A DNA stretch of 64,000 nucleotides from Sphaerolaimus hirsutus (taxonomy: Eukaryota > Nematoda > Chromadorea > Monhysterida > Sphaerolaimidae): NCBI GenBank assembly GCA_964036195.1, contig OZ038455.1:7891855-7955854 (forward strand). The letters are read 5' to 3'. This document shows, one piece after another, positions 1 to 12,067 of this stretch. The notes below the pieces were generated by a model, which saw only the letters and a program-made list of their open reading frames with translations, searched no databases and was not told where the DNA came from. The stretch's first letter is position 1. Every line of letters begins with the position of its first letter. Made by a program: the position numbers and the translations under genes.

Positions 1-1065
1 CTTACGCTTTTACAAAATACCCTTACGCTTTGTTACGCTTTCCCAGCCAAAATACCCGGGTACAGAAAGCGTAAAAATTATTTGCGCAGGACCGTGTTTA
101 TATAGCTTTTTGAGAAAGCATCAAACAGGGCCATATATAGTTGGCAGAGTGAAAAGTACTTATTCATCCAGAATTATTATGTCGATAATGGAAATTGCAG
201 ACAGTTACGCAAGAAAGAGAAATATTTAAAGAATAAAAAGGTGGAGTTGTGCACGAGCAACTAATTTTTTCCTAATAAAAATACGTTTTGTAGGAACAAC
301 ATTGATTGTATTAATGATGATTATCATGACGGAGTGTTTCCTCAGAAAAATAAATGGTCCGCAGAAAATACAAAAAAATGTGCACATGAGTTTTTCACGG
401 AAAAAATGGGGGCATAAACATGTATACTCGGCGGACACGATACTCTGCCCTCACACTGATTTATGTCTCACGTTGGAAGCGTGCCAATGATGATAAAGCA
501 TGCTATTTTTCTATAAAAGATCAAAGAAGTCATTGTGAATAAGTTAACGTCTAGCGTTATAACGGATAAGACTTTTTTCAACTTTTTTATGAAAATCGCA
601 TGCGTAAAAAAGTCGTTGGCACGCTTCCAACGGGAACCACGCGTGCAGGGTGTAAAGTGACTGGAGTATATGAAAAATGTTAAACTGTATTCAATTTGTA
701 TTTTATTTTTTGAAATTTTGGTGCTTGTAAAATGAATTTCAATGATGATGCCAGTGACATCGAATCGACAGCACAAAGTCAGAGTTATGTGAAGGATGAA
801 TAAACATTGACTTGTGTGATGCTACTGCTGAAATTATGCATGAAAATGATTTATTACCTCATCAAAAGTGAAAACAATGGTGTTTTCTGTTGCTCAACAG
901 CGAGAGCACTTTCCAAAAAAAAATTACGCTTACGCTTTATTTTACGCTTTCCTAGGTATTTTGAAAATACCTTACGCTTACAGTATCCATACTCGAAATT
1001 TGGAAAGTGTATTTACGCTTACGCTTACGCTTTCCAAAAATACCGGTATTTTAACAACTCTGTAT
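1..1065. repeat. TIR element of the TACGCTT family, left end cut by the window
   Basis: The first 80 bases and bases 912-1065 are rich in TTACGCTT, AATACCC and TACCGGTATTTT motifs in mirrored order, and the right end reads TTTTAACAACTCTG. The same arrangement recurs at 57375-58134, so this is a dispersed element with its left tip outside the window. Near its right half an ATG at 732 opens a 23-codon acidic reading frame ending at 803 in GAATAAACA, which also gives a poly(A) signal. The second copy has an acidic terminal exon in the same relative place, so this may be the remains of an element-borne exon. No recognisable protein family is visible. Confidence 0.55.
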
Positions 1066-1510
1066 ACCATGTAGGTGAAATTTTAGGAGGGGGCTCAGTT
1101 CCCCTCCCGTTAACCGGTCTCAGTAAACAAGCCCCCCGCTCAAAAATCGTGGATATCTCCCTGGTGCCCCGACCACCGGGTTTACATGCGCACCGGGATT
1201 TGGTCATGTGCAGTTAGGTGGACGGTGGGCGTAGCTGCGTTCTGTCGCAGTGGCCGTTTAGGTTCTGTTTTTCACTTGACTAATTTGTCACTATTTTCAA
1301 GTTTACTACCAGTTTGTGTCATAAGTAGGCATTCCGGGAAACTGAAAAAGTGCAATGTTCGTGCCCTTTGTTACGATAAAAATCCGCCAATGTTGCTAAT
1401 TTGTAGCCGTGTGTAAATCTACCAATTTTGCCGTGATTGTCTTTTATTTTCCGCTCAGTATTTTACATCAAATGTAAAAGCGTAAAAAGCAGCGAAATGT
1501 GAAATCTCAG
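1066..1510. other. Spacer upstream of the phospholipase gene
   Basis: No repeat of a known family and no convincing coding exon is seen. The stretch must hold the promoter and 5' untranslated region of the following gene, but I see no clear TATA box. Short open frames here lack splice-site support. Confidence 0.4.
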
Positions 1511-4500
1511 ATGGCTGTCACCGTCGATCTGGTCGATGATGCGGTCGTTCGCCACCGCGAATCTTCATTTTCGGCTCCAGGATCTGGCGCGTCGAGCGCC
1601 AAGAACGCCGCCACTCCGGACAGAACGAGCCCGGACAAATACTCGAGTTTTTTGATGCCTGGGCATAGTTCCAGTTTGGAGAAGGCAGTTGTGAGTTTCC
1701 CTTTTTCGAATTATCTATTTGAATTTTCCGTGTTTTTTCTGATTTTTTTGGAAATATTTTGCGCAGATTTTTCCGAGTATCGCGAGCCGCATAAATGAAA
1801 AGGCTGCCATACAAAGCGAGCAGGTGCCCTACATACCGGATGTGAACGCAACCGCTAAGCTGAATATGGATGGTAACTTTTGCTATTCATGTTCAATGTT
1901 GTTTATACTGTATTACTGTGCAACGGGTACTTTTGAACGATATGACTGCATAAGAATGTTCATGATTTCGAAATTTTGTTGTCGATAGTCGAGGACGTAC
2001 CCGGGGGTGCAGGGAAAGGGGGCCGCCCTCCCCTTCCTGGGCGAAACAACATTGCCAGGAATGGCACTTTTATATACCGATTTCGTAGGCACCCTGCAAT
2101 GTTTTAGCGCGCATTTCCTCACCGCACAATATACCATATTCATAAATTTTAGGGGGGGGGGGTGCTAAGGTTTTTTCAGCAGAAATCTAGGGAATTTCCA
2201 AATACTAAATCCAGGAAATTTCCCCCAATTTCAGTCATCCGCCAATATCGCCAACAACTGTGTCTAAACCATGTTCGCGATATACTAGAAAGTGCGGTGG
2301 CCGCAAGAGAGGGGTCCCCCGATGATCACCCCCTGATTTCGGTGCTGTGTTTGGATGGCGGCGGCATAAGGGGTCTAATTTTGGTGCAGATTTTGCTGCA
2401 GCTCGAATCTCTGCTCGGCCCGGGAGAAAACCTCGTTGACTACTTTGATTGGATAGCTGGCACTAGTACTGGGTCCTTTGTGGCTGCCGCGTTGGTCAAA
2501 GGTTCGTGCATTGTTTTTGTAGATCAAGCCGCCTGCATAGTAAACCACCTTGGCAATTGAATCGCTCATAGTGGCCTTCGGGTGCCAGTCCCAGACCCTG
2601 TAAAACACCATATGTCGTGCAAAAGACCCTGTACAACGTCAAATGTGATGTAAAGGCCCTGTAAAGTGTCATGTGTATCCAAATCTTATTGTATTGTATC
2701 CTAATCTTTACCGGAATTGGAGTGGACAGACATACATGACAGAAACTTTACAGGATCTTTTACGTGGCATTTTATATGACGCATAACATTGTACAGAGTC
2801 TTTTATGTGACACATTTTACAGGGTCTTTTACACTTTACAGAGTCTGGGACAGCCCCCTGGTCGAATGACAGTAATCCATTTGTACTGGACAATGGATTT
2901 TGGCTTATCACGTACCGTTCACGCTGAAAACTCATTCACACTCGCAGGCAAGTCGCTGCGCGAGTGCCAGCGAATTTACTTGCGATTCAAGGATCAGGTT
3001 TTCGAGGGCTGGTCGCGGCCGTACGACACGGAAAGACTAGAGAGGTTTATCGGCGCTGAGTTAGGATTTGACGCAAAACTGGGCGATATTGAACACCCAA
3101 GGTTGGTTCGGCTCGTGATAGGTGATGTTTACTGCGACTTTTGTAAAATTTATTTATTTAAATGTTTGAAGAAGTTTTTAAGATCTTTATTCATCTTATT
3201 TTGTTATTTTGCGTTAGTTTAAGTAAAGAAGACAAACAGGTGCGATATAAAAATTTATTATTTAAATATAAACTATATTTTTACATCTGGCAGCATAAAA
3301 AATATATTTTTGACAAATACTCGCAATAACCTATACTTATTCAGGCTAACAATCACTACAGTAGCTGCAACTGTTGTCCCATGCGAACTGCATTTGCTGA
3401 GAAATTATTGGATCGACTACATTAGCGCCGAGGAAAATGCCCAGCTGGGGTTTTCCGAGCCTAAAGGTTGTCTCACTTTAAATTTTGCGAGTTGATTGAT
3501 TGTGTCGTTTCTACGGATGGCCAGTCTTTTTTCAAAGGTTTCATGCGTAACGAGTCGACTTAAAATGAATATTTTTGACAGTACTTATTATTGATCCCAT
3601 GACTCCACAGCCATTCTATGGCTATATATAAGATCACAAAGTACTGCCACCTGTCTGAAATACCTGTAAACTTTTTTTTTGGAAAACGTTTGAAAAAAAA
3701 CGTCGTTGACAAAAACGTTTTTCCACCCCTAGTCGTTTCGTCGCGCAGACCAATCCCTTATGCGAGCGCTGCGATGCAGTTCAGCCGCGCCAACGTTTTT
3801 CACTTCCGTTGATGGGAAGTTCGTAGACGGCGGGCTGATTTCTAACAATCCCACTTTGGATTTGCTTGGAGAGATTGAACTTTGCAACACGGTCGCTGAA
3901 TTGAAGGTGATTTTCACATTCTGCTTTGGAGTAATCGACAAATTAGCAATTTATGGTACTGGAAGAAATGGAGAAAACCCACAAGTGGAGAAAACCGTTA
4001 GAGAAGTGAGAAGTAAAACGGCAAAAGCGAAGTGAAGTGATAAGTTAATAGATAAGTAAAATGGACAAAGCGAAATAAAATGAGAAGGGAATTGAGAAAT
4101 AAAATGGTAAAAGTGAAGAAAAATGATGAGTGAAATGGCAAAAAAATCGCACGTGCGAAACTAGCACCTGGTGCCAGTTCCGTAAATTCAGAAGTGAGAA
4201 GTAAAATGACAAATGCTAAGTGAATTGAGAAGAAAATTGGCAAACGCGAAGTGAAATGGCAGGTAAATTGGCAAAAGCGAAATAAAAAATAAAAATGAAA
4301 AGTGATTTCCCTTCGCTTTTGGCAATTTCCTTCTCATTTCACTTCGCATTTGCCATTTTACCTCTCACTTCTCAATTTACGGAACTGGCGCCTACAGCCA
4401 TTCTTATCCGCATTGAATCGAGCGGTGTACAATTTCAAACATACGATTGATTGATTAATCGGGCTGCCCGACAAAAATTTCACCCCCCAAAATGCAGTTG

Positions 4501-5759
4501 GGCAACAGTGCGCCGAAGCTGCAACCAGGTCTGGTGCTGTCGATGGGCTGCGGCCGGATCCCCGACGTGCCGATGGACTCGCTCGACCTGCCCGGCCTCA
4601 TGTCGGGCAACCCGCTCACCGCCGCCACCTTTGTCAAGAATATGGGCTTCTTGTTGGTTGAGCAGGTCAGTGCGGCTGGTAGGGTTGCCCGAGTTTTGTG
4701 GGGTTGATTGGGTGATTGATTTTGTGGATATTGGGCTTGGTGTTTTTGATATGGTCCAAACGGGACCACGGTCAAGGTAAATATATGGCTCGGCTAAATT
4801 CCGGCACTGGGGTGGTACCTAGGGTGTTGACAAAATCTTTTTATGGAAAACGGAAAAAATTTTATTGCACTTGCCGGAAAACGGAAACGGAAAAAAATTT
4901 GCCTGCGGAAAGTGGAAAGTTGACACCCTAGTACCGATATCGATTATCCATTATTTTTTTATTCCAATATCGTGTATCGACCATTTTGTTCTATGGAATA
5001 TTGCAATCGAAGGTCGATATCGATATTGAATACCGAGTACAGGAAAAATATGAAATAGTCAATCCTCCCAACCCCACCTGACGTCACCCTGAATTTCAAG
5101 GCGACGCAAGCGGAAGGCGCCCCTGTAGAACGCAGCGCCACTTTTTGCGCCACCAACAAAATACCGTTCTACCGTTTCTCGCCGAATATGACCAAGTTGA
5201 TCAGCCTAGACACGAAGGACGACAACGACCTGGTGCAGATGATGTGGGACACCATGGAGTACATGCACATGTGGGTTTTTCTTCACGTTTTTGTTTTCAG
5301 TTTCAGGTTATGGTTTTTTGTGTGTTTAAATACATGGTGTTACTGCTCGGCTATTGGGACATTCATTTGTATTTTGTCAGCAGGTGGACACACAGGTTAA
5401 ACAAAATGTTGCTACATACTCGATATCTGTATTTACATAATAACACTGAGGGGCGGTCACACTGGGCACATGTGGTCAACCCCCCCCCCCCCCAGGGTAC
5501 CCACCTATAGTATCCAAACATTGTGCATGTTAGATATTTTGAAATTTATCATGCAAGTGTGTGCAGTCGCAACTATTCTGCACGGTAGTATATTGTCTCA
5601 TTTAAAAAAAAAACTTGAATTACCCCCAACAGAGAGCGGCCGCGCCTGGCAGAGTGCGCCCAACTGCTGCGAGCGCTGGGCAAATCGGAACCGCGGAAAC
5701 ATTTGTTCCATTTTCCGCAAAATGGCAACGGCAACGAACAGGGTGTTTCGTTCCAATGA
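1511..5759 (+). CDS. Calcium-independent phospholipase A2 (group VI, PNPLA9-type), nine exons
   Basis: Model: 1511-1690, 1767-1872, 2235-2501, 2948-3101, 3345-3466, 3749-3906, 4498-4665, 5101-5270, 5633-5759. Phases agree at every junction and give 483 residues. The patatin core is intact: glycine-rich loop [10 protein letters not shown], nucleophile elbow [16 protein letters not shown], the SSAAPTFF block and the catalytic DGG in [11 protein letters not shown]. This order matches PLA2G6-type enzymes, which hydrolyse the sn-2 acyl chain of phospholipids. Unlike animal PLA2G6 there are no ankyrin repeats; about 95 low-complexity residues precede the domain, so the gene may be a short paralogue. 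Relative to PLA2G6 roughly 15 residues are missing at the exon 5/6 junction, possibly an unrecognised small exon. The first in-frame ATG was taken as start. Function is firm; the N-terminus is uncertain. Confidence 0.82.
2582..2860. repeat. Foldback repeat, ACCCTGTAAA family (in phospholipase intron 3)
   Basis: It begins GTGCCAGTCCCAGACCCTG and ends with the mirrored GAGTCTGGGACAGCCCCC. Between them are many TGTAAAAGACCCTGTAAA-like units and their complements. Related copies lie at 26988-27240, 27607-27802, 58717-59084 and 62435-62590. Confidence 0.65.
4165..4394. repeat. Inverted-repeat element, GTGCCAGTTCCG family (phospholipase intron 6)
   Basis: The ends are mirror images: ACCTGGTGCCAGTTCCG at left and CGGAACTGGCGCC at right. 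The interior is built of GAAGTGAGAAGTAAAATGGC-like units and their complements. A second copy is at 14158-14388. Confidence 0.65.
4788..5040. repeat. GGAAAACGGAAA-type repeat plus ATATCGAT-rich stretch (phospholipase intron 7)
   Basis: GGCACTGGGGTGGTA opens a run of repeated GGAAAACGGAAA units and is followed by TATCGAT/ATCGATA palindromic bases. A related copy starting GGCACTGGGGTGATAAA is at 8232-8455. Confidence 0.5.
5446..5600. repeat. Fragment of the 16101-17468 element family (phospholipase intron 8)
   Basis: GTCACACTGGGCACATGTGG through CAACTATTCTGCACGGTAGT matches the right-hand part of the element ending at 17468, including its terminal CAACTATTCTGCAC. A poly-C run lies inside. Confidence 0.6.
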
Positions 5760-5881
5760 ACAAGGGTTGATATTTGTTGTATTTATTTTTTCGAGCTTTA
5801 GATGAATGTGCCTAATCATTTTGTGTTTTATAGGTGTATTTTTGAGGGGTAGATAGGTAAAGAACTACGTGGACGGAATGT

Positions 5882-5887
5882 TAATAA
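5882..5887 (+). terminator. Poly(A) signal AATAAA of the phospholipase gene
   Basis: First AATAAA downstream of the stop codon at 5757-5759, about 120 bases away. Confidence 0.55.
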
Positions 5888-6476
5888 ACTCGGCAGACAT
5901 GAAACGAATCAGTTTTTTTTCTTTTATGTACGAGTAAGATATGTCTCACGTTCGAATTTGAACGGACGGATTCCGTTCGATTCACAGTGTATTTAAACCG
6001 ATTGAACTTTCAAATGTGAAAAATATATGGATTAAGCACGGATATAAAAATACACAGTCGGAAAGCTGGATATTGCGCTCGAACAGTGCTAATGAATTCC
6101 TAAAAAGCACGAATGTGATAGATATCCGGTATGTTAATTTGGCACGCGTTGGGTTACGTATTATACGAATGAGGTGAAAGACGCAGGATTTACGTTTGCG
6201 TCACTCATTATATCTGTGGAATACAATTAAGCGACTGGAATAGATTGCAAAGGTGTCAACTAGTGTACGGGCCGCCATTTGTGATCATTTCCGGTCGATT
6301 TTTTGCATTCCGCAGCGATAATCAGTGACGCGAACCTGCGTTTTTCGCTCTCATTTGTCTGAAACGCAGAGCGACTTGGACGTGGGCCAAATTCACATGT
6401 GACCCTATTGTTAGTTTATACCGCACTCGTACAGAAATTCCTTAGACCATTGACTTCCATCATGTCCGCCGAGTTT
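5888..6476. other. Spacer without recognised feature
   Basis: I see no coding exon and no member of the window's repeat families apart from short A/T runs. Confidence 0.4.
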
Positions 6477-6790
6477 ACCAGGGGTTTCCAATGGGGGCGT
6501 TACACCCCCCCCCCCCCCCCAATCGCTCAGCTATCTGGATCGATTTTTGAGAATTTTTGTCCCAATCTATGCTCAAAAACTCTAGATTTCATACCGTTTT
6601 GTGCATTTTAACCTTCAAAATCACTAGTTCAGGGTCCTTATTGCCTATTTTCAGCTACTTACGTACTATATTTGCTTATATACCAATTTTTGTCGATTTT
6701 TCCATCTTTTTTACTTCTACACCTTGAAAAAGCCGATATATTGGACCCCCGCAACCCCCAACCTGCATTTACGACCGGCTTTTTGGATGG
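6477..6790. repeat. Dispersed repeat with poly-C tract and AGCTATCT motif
   Basis: It reads GGGGTTTCCAATGGGGGCG, a C16-17 run, CGCTCAGCTATCT and a diverged tail ending in GATATATTGGACCCCC. The copy at 35436-35985 has the same order of blocks, so this is a dispersed family rather than simple sequence. Confidence 0.6.
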
Positions 6791-7009
6791 TGGTTTTCGC
6801 GGCCTCACGGATACACCAAAATTCTAAATTCTATCCTTGTATGAGCATATTTCGCTAGGTTTACTCCAATTATAATACTTTAGGCTAAGTATTTGATAGA
6901 GAATAGTGTAATCAAATTGTGAGACTCTTATTTACATCATGGAAAACGCGATATGTTGATGCTTCCACTCCGATGATCCATGCCAAAATCTACAGCGGTG
7001 ATATGTAAA

Positions 7010-7225
7010 TACCGTATTTCCTCGAATTACCCCCGGGGGTTTATAAACCCCGTTCCTGTATAAACATTGTTCTAACATAACACAGTCATTGTTTTTAACG
7101 TCTGTTATGCACTGTCCGGATCACAAACCGCAGCTATTGTCATTCACGTCCTCTATACACTAAATTGGAGGGGGTATAAATTCATTGTGCCCATTTTGAG
7201 GGGGGTATTTCGAGGAAATACGGTA
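7010..7225. repeat. TACCGTA-ended foldback (CGAAATACCCC family)
   Basis: Left end ACCGTATTTCCTCGAATTAC, right end GTATTTCGAGGAAATACGGT: near-perfect terminal inverted repeats with G/C runs just inside. This is the first of at least a dozen copies of the commonest repeat in the window. No coding capacity. Confidence 0.75.
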
Positions 7226-7382
7226 TTTAAAAGCTTTCAGAGTATTGTCGATAATATTTATGTGCATCTCATGACAATATTTCTTTGTAAATTTGATTTA
7301 GAAATTGGCGTCTGAAATACGATATGGTATCAGCTTATCAACCCCCCCCCCCTATTCTTGCATTCTTGTGTAGGCGTACATA

Positions 7383-7949
7383 CAGGGGTGGGCATCTTCA
7401 GTTACCGCTGGAAAAACGCGATAACTTGAGCTACAGTTGAGCTATCACAATGAAATTTTAACACAATAGAGTAGACTCCATAGGACACCTATTCTGAAGT
7501 TTTCTAACCAAACGGTCACAATTTGGGTGAGTTATGGAACACACAGTTTTTAGTGTTGTTTTGTAACTTGACCTCCCTCTCTCGGGACTGGGGAACTATT
7601 GGAGATAAAAAAGTATTTGGTAGTAGCCCCGACCCCAAAACCCAACATACTCAAAGGGCATCAAAATCGGTCAATGTACGACAGAATGGGATGACACCAA
7701 TGACCGGTAACCCCCCCCCCCCCCCTAAAATGCCACCCTCGATTTATCCTATGGGTGATGCCAAGTCACAAAATTACACTAAAAACTGTGTGTACCACAA
7801 CTCACCCAAAATGTGGCCGTTCAGGTTGCAAACTTCAGAATAGGTGTCCTATGGAGTCCACTCTATTGTGTTAAAATTTCGTCGTGATAGCTCAACCGTA
7901 GCTCAAGCTATCGCGTTTTCCCAGCGGTAACTGAAGATGCCCACCCCTG
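7383..7949. mobile_element. MITE with long TIRs and TA target duplication (Tc1/mariner-like)
   Basis: Starts CAGGGGTGGGCATCTTCAG and ends with its complement CTGAAGATGCCCACCCCTG. The inverted arms run about 125 bases each and the element is flanked by TA on both sides. The interior has a poly-C run and no transposase. TA duplication points to mobilisation by a Tc1/mariner enzyme encoded elsewhere (inference). Confidence 0.8.
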
Positions 7950-8231
7950 TATTTATTTTAAAGGGCAGGCGATTCATAGTTCAATACTGAAATGCTAAAG
8001 TTCTGTCACGCCTGTTCTAACGCTCTGTCTGAAATGCTATTGTCACGCCTATTTGCTATATATAATACTGCATTCCGCTTTTTCATGTTTTACATTTTTT
8101 TACAAATTTTTTGGGCAATAATTTGTTAAAGCTGTAATGAAATCTTTATACTCTTATAGCATAACGCACCAAACAATCATACAATCAAAACAGATTGGTG
8201 TCCCGCGTCTGAATGCAAGTTTACACGTAGG

Positions 8232-8455
8232 TAATGGCACTGGGGTGATAAAACATAATCTTACGGAAAACGGAAAAGTAAAAAAAATCAGGTGCTGGAA
8301 ATTGGAAAGGTAAAAAATCGTTACTCCTCGGAAAAAAATTTAGCTGTCAGAAAATGGAAAACGGAAAGGTAAGAAAATTTGCCTTCGGAAAACTGAAATT
8401 TAAAATAAAAATAGTCCAGCTGGCAGAAAATGGAATAGACAACACCTAAAAAAGA
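8232..8455. repeat. GGAAAACGGAAA-type repeat
   Basis: Second copy of the family at 4788: GGCACTGGGGTGATAAAAC followed by repeated GGAAAACGGAAAAG and AAATTTAGCTGTCAG-like units. Confidence 0.5.
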
Positions 8456-8818
8456 AATTGAACGATAAAGCATTTTCAGCTGCCCGAAAATGCAAATGTC
8501 AAAAAAAAATTTCAGCTGTCGGGAACATAAAAGTGAAAACGTTGCCTTCGGGAAACGGAAAACACCGTAATGGGCACCTTTTCTTTTTTCCTAGTTATTT
8601 GCCCACTCATTTTCACACTAAAATAACAAATACACGTGAGTGGGCAGAAAAAGGATAGATTTGAATCATTGAAATGAAATCACGATGTGATTAATGCAAT
8701 TTGTTCCAGCTGTTTGCGAAAATGTTGGATCCATTAGAAAAAGTGTTTTATTCAATCTTGTGTCCCTGTTCACAATCTGACCCAAAGTGGATATACTGAG
8801 TTTTAAACACTATCGAAA

Positions 8819-11800
8819 ATGGTGGCAGGACTCACTAACAACTGCATCAAGATTATTCTTTTCATAGCATCTTTTGCCCTTAGCGTCAGTTTTTTTTAAT
8901 GTATTAGTGCATAGGAGAACATAAATATTCGGAAATCGAAGTCATTGGAAAAAGTTCTTACTCGAATTTAGGATTGTCGCACACCTTCAGCTAATCTGCA
9001 AGGAGCGATTGAACCTAACACTTTGTGTTCTTCAAACAGCATTTAAACCCCCCCCCCCGTGACGACGACAAAAAATAAGTGAAAAAGTCTTGTAATTCCA
9101 GACATGCAAGAAAAGGCAGTGCAGTACACTCACTACCGTATATACTCGAATAATCCCCTGGTGAATTATTTTTTCGTCAGCCTTTTTTTAAGTGGGGTAT
9201 TCGAGGGGGTATAATGATTTCTCCAATAATTATTCTAGTATATACGGTAGTTCAGCTGAGTGTACACATTTTGCAAAGTGGCGCTGTTAAAAAGGCGCTT
9301 TTTCCACCCCTTATCTCGCATCCTTTGCAATGGAACCTTCATCCAACAGTTGACCCCATGCAAAACTTTTTAGCTGGTGGGCTTATTGACCGCCGTGTGC
9401 ACTTTGGTGGTTCTCGTCAGCGACGGCGCGGTGGAAGAGTTGAAAAAAAATGGCAACTATGATGACAGCGTGAGATGGCCAGGGGGATTTTTTTATCGTT
9501 GACACAATTTGGATGTTCGAGTTATGCGACGAATGGGTGGCATTTGTTGCTTGGAATTTTGCCAGAAACTAAACTGCCTAGTATTTAACGTATTGGTGCT
9601 GACCGCCAGCACAATAGTTGATACTTGTATGTCGATTGGTCCGTCAACTCATTTTCAGCTTTGTGTCTCAGATAGATGTTCCATCCAATGCACAACATGC
9701 GGCAATGTTCAAAAATAGCATTATGGCAACTGGCAGGTGCATTGGAACATCGCCGTGCGACACGTGAAGCCGAAATCTGAGTTGACTGACACAGACCAGT
9801 TGACACGCAACTGTCAACTAGTGTGTGGACCGCCATTGAATATAATGTATTCAATATAACCATCACTGACTGAGTCCGGACGATGCCAAATTTTTATCAC
9901 ATTTTCGTTGCATCTCCCGACTGTGTGCTTTTTCCACTCCACACTCGCACATTTCCATCTCAGCTGCGACTCACCTTGTGGACAATGATGGTCCTGGGCT
10001 GGGTGGTGTTTTCAGTTGGCTTTCTCGGCTGTACTGGGGCGATCTGCGAACTCAGACCACTGCTCGCAGTTGTCGGTTTGGAAGTGGGCTTTTTTGTGAT
10101 ATGTAGAGTTCAAGGGAGAGTGTAAAATTTAATGGCCTAAATACCTTGTTCCGCTGGAGGCAAAGTTAGCTAAATGTCAAAAGTAAAGTGAGAAATTGAA
10201 ACTTTGCCTCTAGCGGAACTGGCCACGGACCTGATGAACTACACATATTTAGATCATACCGTATTTGCTTGAATAATTCCCTTGTGGAATTATCATTTCG
10301 TCAAAAGTTTGAAGCATGTTTCTATGAAGTATGAACTAAAATCACGAAATAACAAAATCAACAAAATAACATGCCATTTTTGTTCAAATTGGGCTCAACA
10401 AATTTATCATATGCCAAAAGGCGGAAATTATTCGTGGGGGAATAATTTTTTTTCACTCGTGTTAACAGGGGGGGGGGGGACTATTCAAGAGCGGGAATTA
10501 TTCAAGCAAATACGGTATGTGATATATTTTTATCGAGCTACACAGGTATTTTCAATGCCGTTCATGGCGGCTGGCAAAATTCTAAATATTATAGCTGGAT
10601 AAATTTTTACCATCAGCTGATACCAATAAAATAATATTCATTTCTTCTAAAACAGTTCTTGGCGTGCACCATGCTCGTATTCATGGGAACTTTGGTGGCT
10701 GGTATATTTATGCTGGTGAATTACAATGATGATAAATTGCGTGATATTTGGAAGGATTTTTTCGATAATAATGCGGCCGCGTTGAAGAAATATTCAAAAC
10801 AGGTTGGAAAAATTTTTTGCATGTTTTGGTTAATCGTTTTGCCCCCTCATACAGAGTTGTTAAAAGTGCTGAACTTTTTCGAAGTAAACGTAAACTTAAA
10901 GTACTTTTTTTTCCATCCCTGGGTGCAGAAAACTCAAAGTTATTTTTTACTTTACGCTCCTTAAAAGGTGAGTAAACGTATCTGAATAAAATACCATTTT
11001 TTACTAAGGGAATACGTAAAAAGTCGAGAATTTTTGCCGATTTTGTGCCTAGTGAAACATAAAAATAACTACCTAAAATGAAAACTGAGAGTCGTCGTGT
11101 TCCCTACGCATTGCAACTTTATCATTTCCGCTGCCATTTTTGCAGCCGTTCCAATTTGTTTGAGTGTGTTTTTACTTTTTATTCACGCCGAAAAATGTTC
11201 TCAATAACGTTTTCTGTACTCGTGTACTTTCAAAAAGTGAGTGGTATTTTTTCGGGAGGAAACGTAAACGTATTTACGCAGTACTCGAGTATCCGTATTT
11301 ATCGAGTAAACGTAAATACGTTTTAACAACTATGCTATACACATCAACAATATGTCAATGATCGAGTGTGCAACTTTTGATCGGCAACACTACTCGACTT
11401 CTAAATGATTGTTTACTCATCCACTTGCGTAATCGACTCCTGTCCTGGAAATTGTTACCTCCAATTTTAACGTTTTCAGGAGAACTGCATAGGTTCTGAT
11501 AATTGCAGCAAGCGTGTTGTAGACGATCTGATGTCGAAAAAAACGGTAATGGTTTTGGCCTGGGCACTTGCATTGACGGTCGATGTGAGTTGACAATTTT
11601 TTTTACTTTTATCGATGTTTGGCTATAGCTTTTGCCATGTAACTGAAGGAACGTGTCCTCTTAATACCCCTTCCCTTAAATCCCATCCCAGTCTTATTAA
11701 TGTTAATAATACTTGTTTTTATGCAATATTTTTCTATCGTAATTGGGATCAGAGGCGTGTCTATAAGATTTAGAAATATTGAATGAATATGTTTGCACAC

Positions 11801-12067
11801 TGTTGAGGCAGCGCACTAGGCGCCATTGGCGACATGGAAATGGGGTGCCAAGCATTCGAGGCTACCAGTCACCAATGGCGCCACAGACAATAGGGGGCCA
11901 TGGCGCGGCGCTCACAAATGGCGCCAGCGCCATGGCAACATTCTAAAAGAACCCAGTTCCAAAAAACGTTGTATTTACCTAAAATAATATTCTAAATATA
12001 TGCTTTTCAGATGTTTACCATGGTGATGACCGGTGTCCTCTACCACTCCATTGGGACAAGGGTGTGA
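8819..12067 (+). CDS. Tetraspanin-like four-helix membrane protein, six exons
   Basis: Model: 8819-8884, 9374-9469, 9964-10071, 10656-10802, 11480-11584, 12011-12067. All introns are phase 0 and the product is 192 residues. Helix 1 spans exons 1-2 (CIKIILFIASFALS then LVGLLTAVCTLVVLV). Helix 2 with the tetraspanin signature GFLGCTGAICE is in exon 3, helix 3 (TMLVFMGTLVAGIFML) in exon 4, and helix 4 crosses exons 5-6. Tetraspanins organise membrane microdomains. The large extracellular loop here is only about 50 residues, with two cysteines (NCIGSDNC) and no CCG motif, although CCG is close to diagnostic for the family. It may therefore be a degenerate or lineage-specific tetraspanin. The start gives a typical short cytosolic N-terminus. 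No AATAAA was found close downstream. Confidence 0.75.
9134..9250. repeat. TACCGTA-ended foldback, short copy (tetraspanin intron 1)
   Basis: TACCGTATATACTCGAATAA at left, TAGTATATACGGTA at right, GGGGTATTCGAGGGGG between. Same family as 7010-7225 with diverged termini. Confidence 0.6.
10144..10226. repeat. Small palindromic repeat (tetraspanin intron 3)
   Basis: TTGTTCCGCTGGAGGCAAAG is mirrored by CTTTGCCTCTAGCGGAAC 40 bases later. It ends in CGGAACTGGCC, linking it loosely to the GCCAGTTCCG family. Confidence 0.5.
10257..10516. repeat. TACCGTA-ended foldback (tetraspanin intron 3)
   Basis: Ends TACCGTATTTGCTTGAATAA and TTATTCAAGCAAATACGGTA are exact complements. A G-run lies near the right end. 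Family member with the GAATAATTCCC variant of the inner motif. Confidence 0.75.
10853..11334. repeat. AGTTGTTAAAA-ended element (tetraspanin intron 4)
   Basis: Left end AGAGTTGTTAAAAGTGCTGA, right end AAATACGTTTTAACAACT. Inner AAACGTAAAC units are mirrored near both ends. Related copies are at 18208-19784 and 33451-33766. Confidence 0.6.
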
